The notes under the pieces: generated by a model
Seen by the model: only the letters and a program-made list of their open reading frames with translations
Databases searched by the model: none
What the model was told of the DNA's origin: nothing
Part shown: positions 4,797 to 7,065 of the stretch, one piece after another
How the letters are laid out: every line of letters starts with the position of its first letter
Numbering within the stretch: position 1 is the first letter of the stretch
Program-made: the position numbers and the translations under genes
Assembly: GCA_021789355.1 (NCBI GenBank)
Contig: JAJYJR010000303.1
Coordinates: 1 to 7,065 of the forward strand
DNA from: Chloroflexota bacterium
GTDB taxonomy: Bacteria; Chloroflexota; Limnocylindria; Limnocylindrales; CSP1-4
Length of the DNA: 7,065 nucleotides
Direction of reading: 5' to 3'

Positions 4797-6236
4797 ATGT
4801 ACGATGTGGTGACCGCGGCCGTCGAGGCCGCCCTTGCCGCGGGCGCGCGGTATGCCGACGCCCGCGTCATGGAGACGCGGACCGAGTCGATGACCGCGCG
4901 CAACGGCGTGGTGGATGCGCTCGAGCGGCGCGAGCGCGCCGGCGTCGGCGTGCGTGCCCTGATCGGCTCGTCCTGGGGCTTCTTCGCGATCCCCGAGCTG
5001 AGCGCGGCGGCCGCACGCCGGGCAGGGACGCGTGCCGCGGAGGTGGCCCGGGCCTCGAACCTGGTCTCCGGCCCCAGCCTCGACCTGGCTCCTCAGGCGC
5101 CGGTACAGGGCTCGTGGGCCAGCGAATGCCTGGAGGACCCGTGGAGCGTCTCGCTCGCCGAGAAGGGCGACCTCCTGGAGGGCGTGACGCGCACGATGCT
5201 CGGTCACGGCGCCGACCTCGCGGAGGCGAGCCACCGGGCCTGGGACACACGCAAGTGGCTGGCCACCAGCGAAGGCCACCGCGTGGACCAGCACATCGTC
5301 GAGTGCGGAGCCGCCATGAACGCGACCGCGGTGGGCGAGCGCGAGACGCAGCGCCGCTCCTACCCCGGCATTCGCGGGCAGTACGGGACGCGCGGCTGGG
5401 AGCTGGTGCGCGAGCTCGATCTTCCCGGCAACGCTCCGCGGATCGCGGAAGAAACTCGCGCGCTGCTGTCCGCGCCGGCGTGTCCCTCCCTCGACGGGAC
5501 CGACCTCATCCTGGGCAGCGAGCAGATGGCGCTCCAGATCCACGAGTCGGTGGGCCACGCCGTCGAGCTGGACCGGATCCTGGGCTGGGAGGCCGCATTC
5601 GCGGGGACGTCCTGGCTGGACCTGCGGCAGCTGGGCTCGCTGCGCTTCGGGTCGGACCTCATGACCGTCACCGCGGACGCCACTTTGCCCGGCGCGCTGG
5701 GCAGCTTCGGCTACGACGACGAGGGGACCCCGGCCCACCCGGTCGACATCGTGCGCAACGGCACCTGGGTCGGCGTGCTCTCCGGGCGCGACTCGGCCGC
5801 GCTCGCCGGCATCCCGTCGGGGGGCGCGGTTCGGGCGGACGGGTTCGACCGGATCCCCATGGTCCGCATGACGAACGTCGGGCTGCTGCCCGGCCCGCAC
5901 AGCCTGGCGGAGATGATCGCCGCGACCGAGGGCGGGATCCTGATGGACACCAACCGCTCCTGGTCGATCGACGACCGGCGGCTGAACTTCCAGTTCGGCT
6001 GCGAGATCGGCTGGGAGATCCGGGGCGGAAAGCGCGGCCGGATGCTGCGGAACCCCACCTACACCGGCATCAGCCCGCGCTTCTGGGGATCGATGGACAT
6101 GCTGGGCAACCGGTCTGAGTGGACCTTCTGGGGGACGCCGAACTGCGGCAAGGGCGAGCCCGGGCAGGTGGGCCACACGGGGCACCCAGCCGTGCCGGCA
6201 CGCTTCCGGGGCGTGCGGGTGGGGGTGCGGGGGTGA
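4797..6236 (+). CDS. tldD: TldD-type zinc metalloprotease, catalytic subunit
   Basis: A 479-residue TldD/PmbA-family protein, the usual length. TldD and TldE form a cytoplasmic protease that cuts unfolded peptides. In E. coli it trims the microcin B17 leader and degrades the CcdA antitoxin. The zinc-binding HExxxH is QIHESVGHAVE, with His249, Glu250 and His254. The conserved cysteine near the C-terminus is Cys450 in TPNCGKGEPGQ, the expected third protein ligand. The N-terminal half is the usual substrate-side domain, and the C-terminal half (from about 230) holds the barrel with GYDDEGTPA (307-315) and YTGISPRFWGSMD (422-434). All key residues are present, so it should be active. It is followed at once by its partner gene with a 4-bp GTGA overlap, which suggests translational coupling and balanced subunits. 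No precursor peptide or modification gene lies nearby, so a general protease role is likelier than a dedicated one. Confidence 0.92.
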   Translation: MYDVVTAAVEAALAAGARYADARVMETRTESMTARNGVVDALERRERAGVGVRALIGSSWGFFAIPELSAAAARRAGTRAAEVARASNLVSGPSLDLAPQAPVQGSWASECLEDPWSVSLAEKGDLLEGVTRTMLGHGADLAEASHRAWDTRKWLATSEGHRVDQHIVECGAAMNATAVGERETQRRSYPGIRGQYGTRGWELVRELDLPGNAPRIAEETRALLSAPACPSLDGTDLILGSEQMALQIHESVGHAVELDRILGWEAAFAGTSWLDLRQLGSLRFGSDLMTVTADATLPGALGSFGYDDEGTPAHPVDIVRNGTWVGVLSGRDSAALAGIPSGGAVRADGFDRIPMVRMTNVGLLPGPHSLAEMIAATEGGILMDTNRSWSIDDRRLNFQFGCEIGWEIRGGKRGRMLRNPTYTGISPRFWGSMDMLGNRSEWTFWGTPNCGKGEPGQVGHTGHPAVPARFRGVRVGVRG

Positions 6237-7065
6237 CCGGCGCAGGGTTCGACGGGGGCGTCCACCCCACGGGCACCGACCGGTCCGGCGCCACCGCCCC
6301 TGCCGCCGACCTGCTCGCCATCGCGGATCAGGTGCTCGACCTGGTCCGGGCCAGGGCGGCCGGCGGCGAGGCGGAGGTCACGGTCCGCCTGGGAAACGAG
6401 GCGCTGACCCGGTTCGCGAACGGCTTCATCCACCAGAACGTCGCCGAGGAGACGCGCCGGGTGCTGCTGCGCGTCGCGCTCGACGGGCGGTCGGCGAGCT
6501 CGAGCGCCGACGGATTCGAACGCGAGGGGCTGGCGCGGCTGGTGGACGACGTCCTGCAGGTGGCTCGCAGCCGCCCGGAGGACCCCGACTGGCCCGGGCT
6601 GGCGGACGCGGCCCCGGCAGCCGGCGTGGAGCACTGGGACGATCCGACCGCCGCGGCCCCGCCGGACGAACGGGCGCGCCGGGTGCGAGAGTACGTCGAC
6701 GCGGCCGGGGGCCTGGAGACGGCCGGTTCCTGCCTCTCCGCCGGGACGGCGGTGGCCTTCGCGAACACCGCGGGGCAGCGGCTGACGGGCCACACGACCG
6801 TGGCGGGCCTCTCGGGGATCGCCCGGACGGCCACGTCCGACGGCAGCGCGCGGGACGCCTCGGTGCGACTCGCGGCGCTCGACGGTGGCGTGCTCGGCAG
6901 GCGCGCAGCTGGGAAGGCGCGCGACGCCGCGGACCCGACCGACCTCGATCCCGGCCGGTACGAGGTGGTGCTCGAGCCGCAGTGCGTGGCGAACATGCTG
7001 GAGTTCCTGTTCCTGCACGGGTTCAACGGCCGGGCCGTGCAGGAAGGTCGCTCGTTCATCCGCCT
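6233..7065 (+). CDS. tldE: TldE/PmbA-type partner subunit, 3' end outside window
   Basis: The first 277 codons of a TldD/PmbA-family protein, with the frame open to the right edge. Typical N-terminal features are EAEVTVRLGNEALTRFANGF (46-65) and IHQNVAEE (66-73), where N-terminal TldE/PmbA domains recognise themselves by the 'RFANN.I.Q' pattern. The block GRYEVVLEPQCVANMLEFL (241-259) aligns with the TldD segment that carries HExxxH. Here that site reads VANMLEFLFLHGFNG with no HExxxH, as in TldE, the non-catalytic subunit. Start is GTG 6233, overlapping the tldD stop. The first 24 residues are a Gly/Thr/Pro-rich lead outside the domain, so a later start is possible, but no ATG occurs until residue 255. 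The first half of its second domain is present, and the remaining 160-180 residues are expected beyond the window. Confidence 0.85.
   Translation, partial: MTGAGFDGGVHPTGTDRSGATAPAADLLAIADQVLDLVRARAAGGEAEVTVRLGNEALTRFANGFIHQNVAEETRRVLLRVALDGRSASSSADGFEREGLARLVDDVLQVARSRPEDPDWPGLADAAPAAGVEHWDDPTAAAPPDERARRVREYVDAAGGLETAGSCLSAGTAVAFANTAGQRLTGHTTVAGLSGIARTATSDGSARDASVRLAALDGGVLGRRAAGKARDAADPTDLDPGRYEVVLEPQCVANMLEFLFLHGFNGRAVQEGRSFIR

Noticed and set aside
4535..6118. 527-residue plus-strand frame covering the menA start and tldD
   Set aside because: It is a second-frame shadow of tldD, rich in Arg and Gly with no domain. The HExxxH-bearing frame is the real gene.
4455..6185. 576-residue minus-strand frame across tldD and the start of menA
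   Set aside because: It is a shadow of tldD on the opposite strand. It overlaps menA in a different frame and has no recognisable domain.
1..7065. CRISPR arrays, insertion sequences, tRNA/rRNA genes, RiPP precursors
   Set aside because: I saw no regularly spaced repeats, no transposase-like protein, no terminal repeats, no tRNA cloverleaf and no small core-peptide-like ORF near tldD-tldE.

Overview
This is a very GC-rich chromosomal window (G or C at almost every third codon position) made of housekeeping and metabolic genes. I see no sign of phage, plasmid, insertion sequence, CRISPR or RNA genes. The menaquinone enzyme MenA, the codon use and the likely leaderless promoters fit a high-GC bacterium such as a Chloroflexota or actinobacterial lineage. 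Chloroflexota is my first guess, but this is inference and not a marker-based assignment.

Layout. Bases 1-66 hold, on the minus strand, what reads like a Walker B segment of an archaeal-type AAA+ ATPase. It has no recognisable N-terminal half and runs off the left edge. Bases 67-264 show no convincing gene. A plus-strand run follows: a PlsC-type acyltransferase (265-1122), a YbaK/ProX-type aminoacyl-tRNA deacylase (1184-1669) and a GH63-type glycoside hydrolase most like glucosylglycerate/mannosylglycerate hydrolases (1707-3134). A possible 52-codon ORF overlaps the hydrolase stop. Convergent to it is a 95-residue protein of unknown function on the minus strand (stop at 3234, start at 3521). 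Bases 3522-3828 are non-coding and carry a nested inverted repeat. Next is menA on the minus strand (3829-4737), then a 59-bp divergent intergenic region, then tldD (4797-6236) and a tldE/pmbA-type partner that overlaps it by 4 bp and runs off the right edge.

How the genes work together. The only clear functional unit is tldD-tldE: the catalytic HExxxH subunit is followed at once by its zinc-less partner, with a GTGA stop/start overlap. The three plus-strand genes in the left half are spaced 37-61 bp apart and have unrelated roles (phospholipid synthesis, translation quality control, compatible-solute or sugar turnover). Two of them have their own candidate -10 box 6-7 bases before the ATG, so they may be separate leaderless transcripts.

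The most interesting observation is a repeated -10-like hexamer placed 6-7 nt upstream of four start codons, including both genes that share the menA/tldD divergent region. I did not find a convincing new multi-gene system. The remaining items are an Arg in place of the conserved Lys in the tRNA deacylase, an ATPase remnant, an orphan small protein and a structured intergenic repeat.
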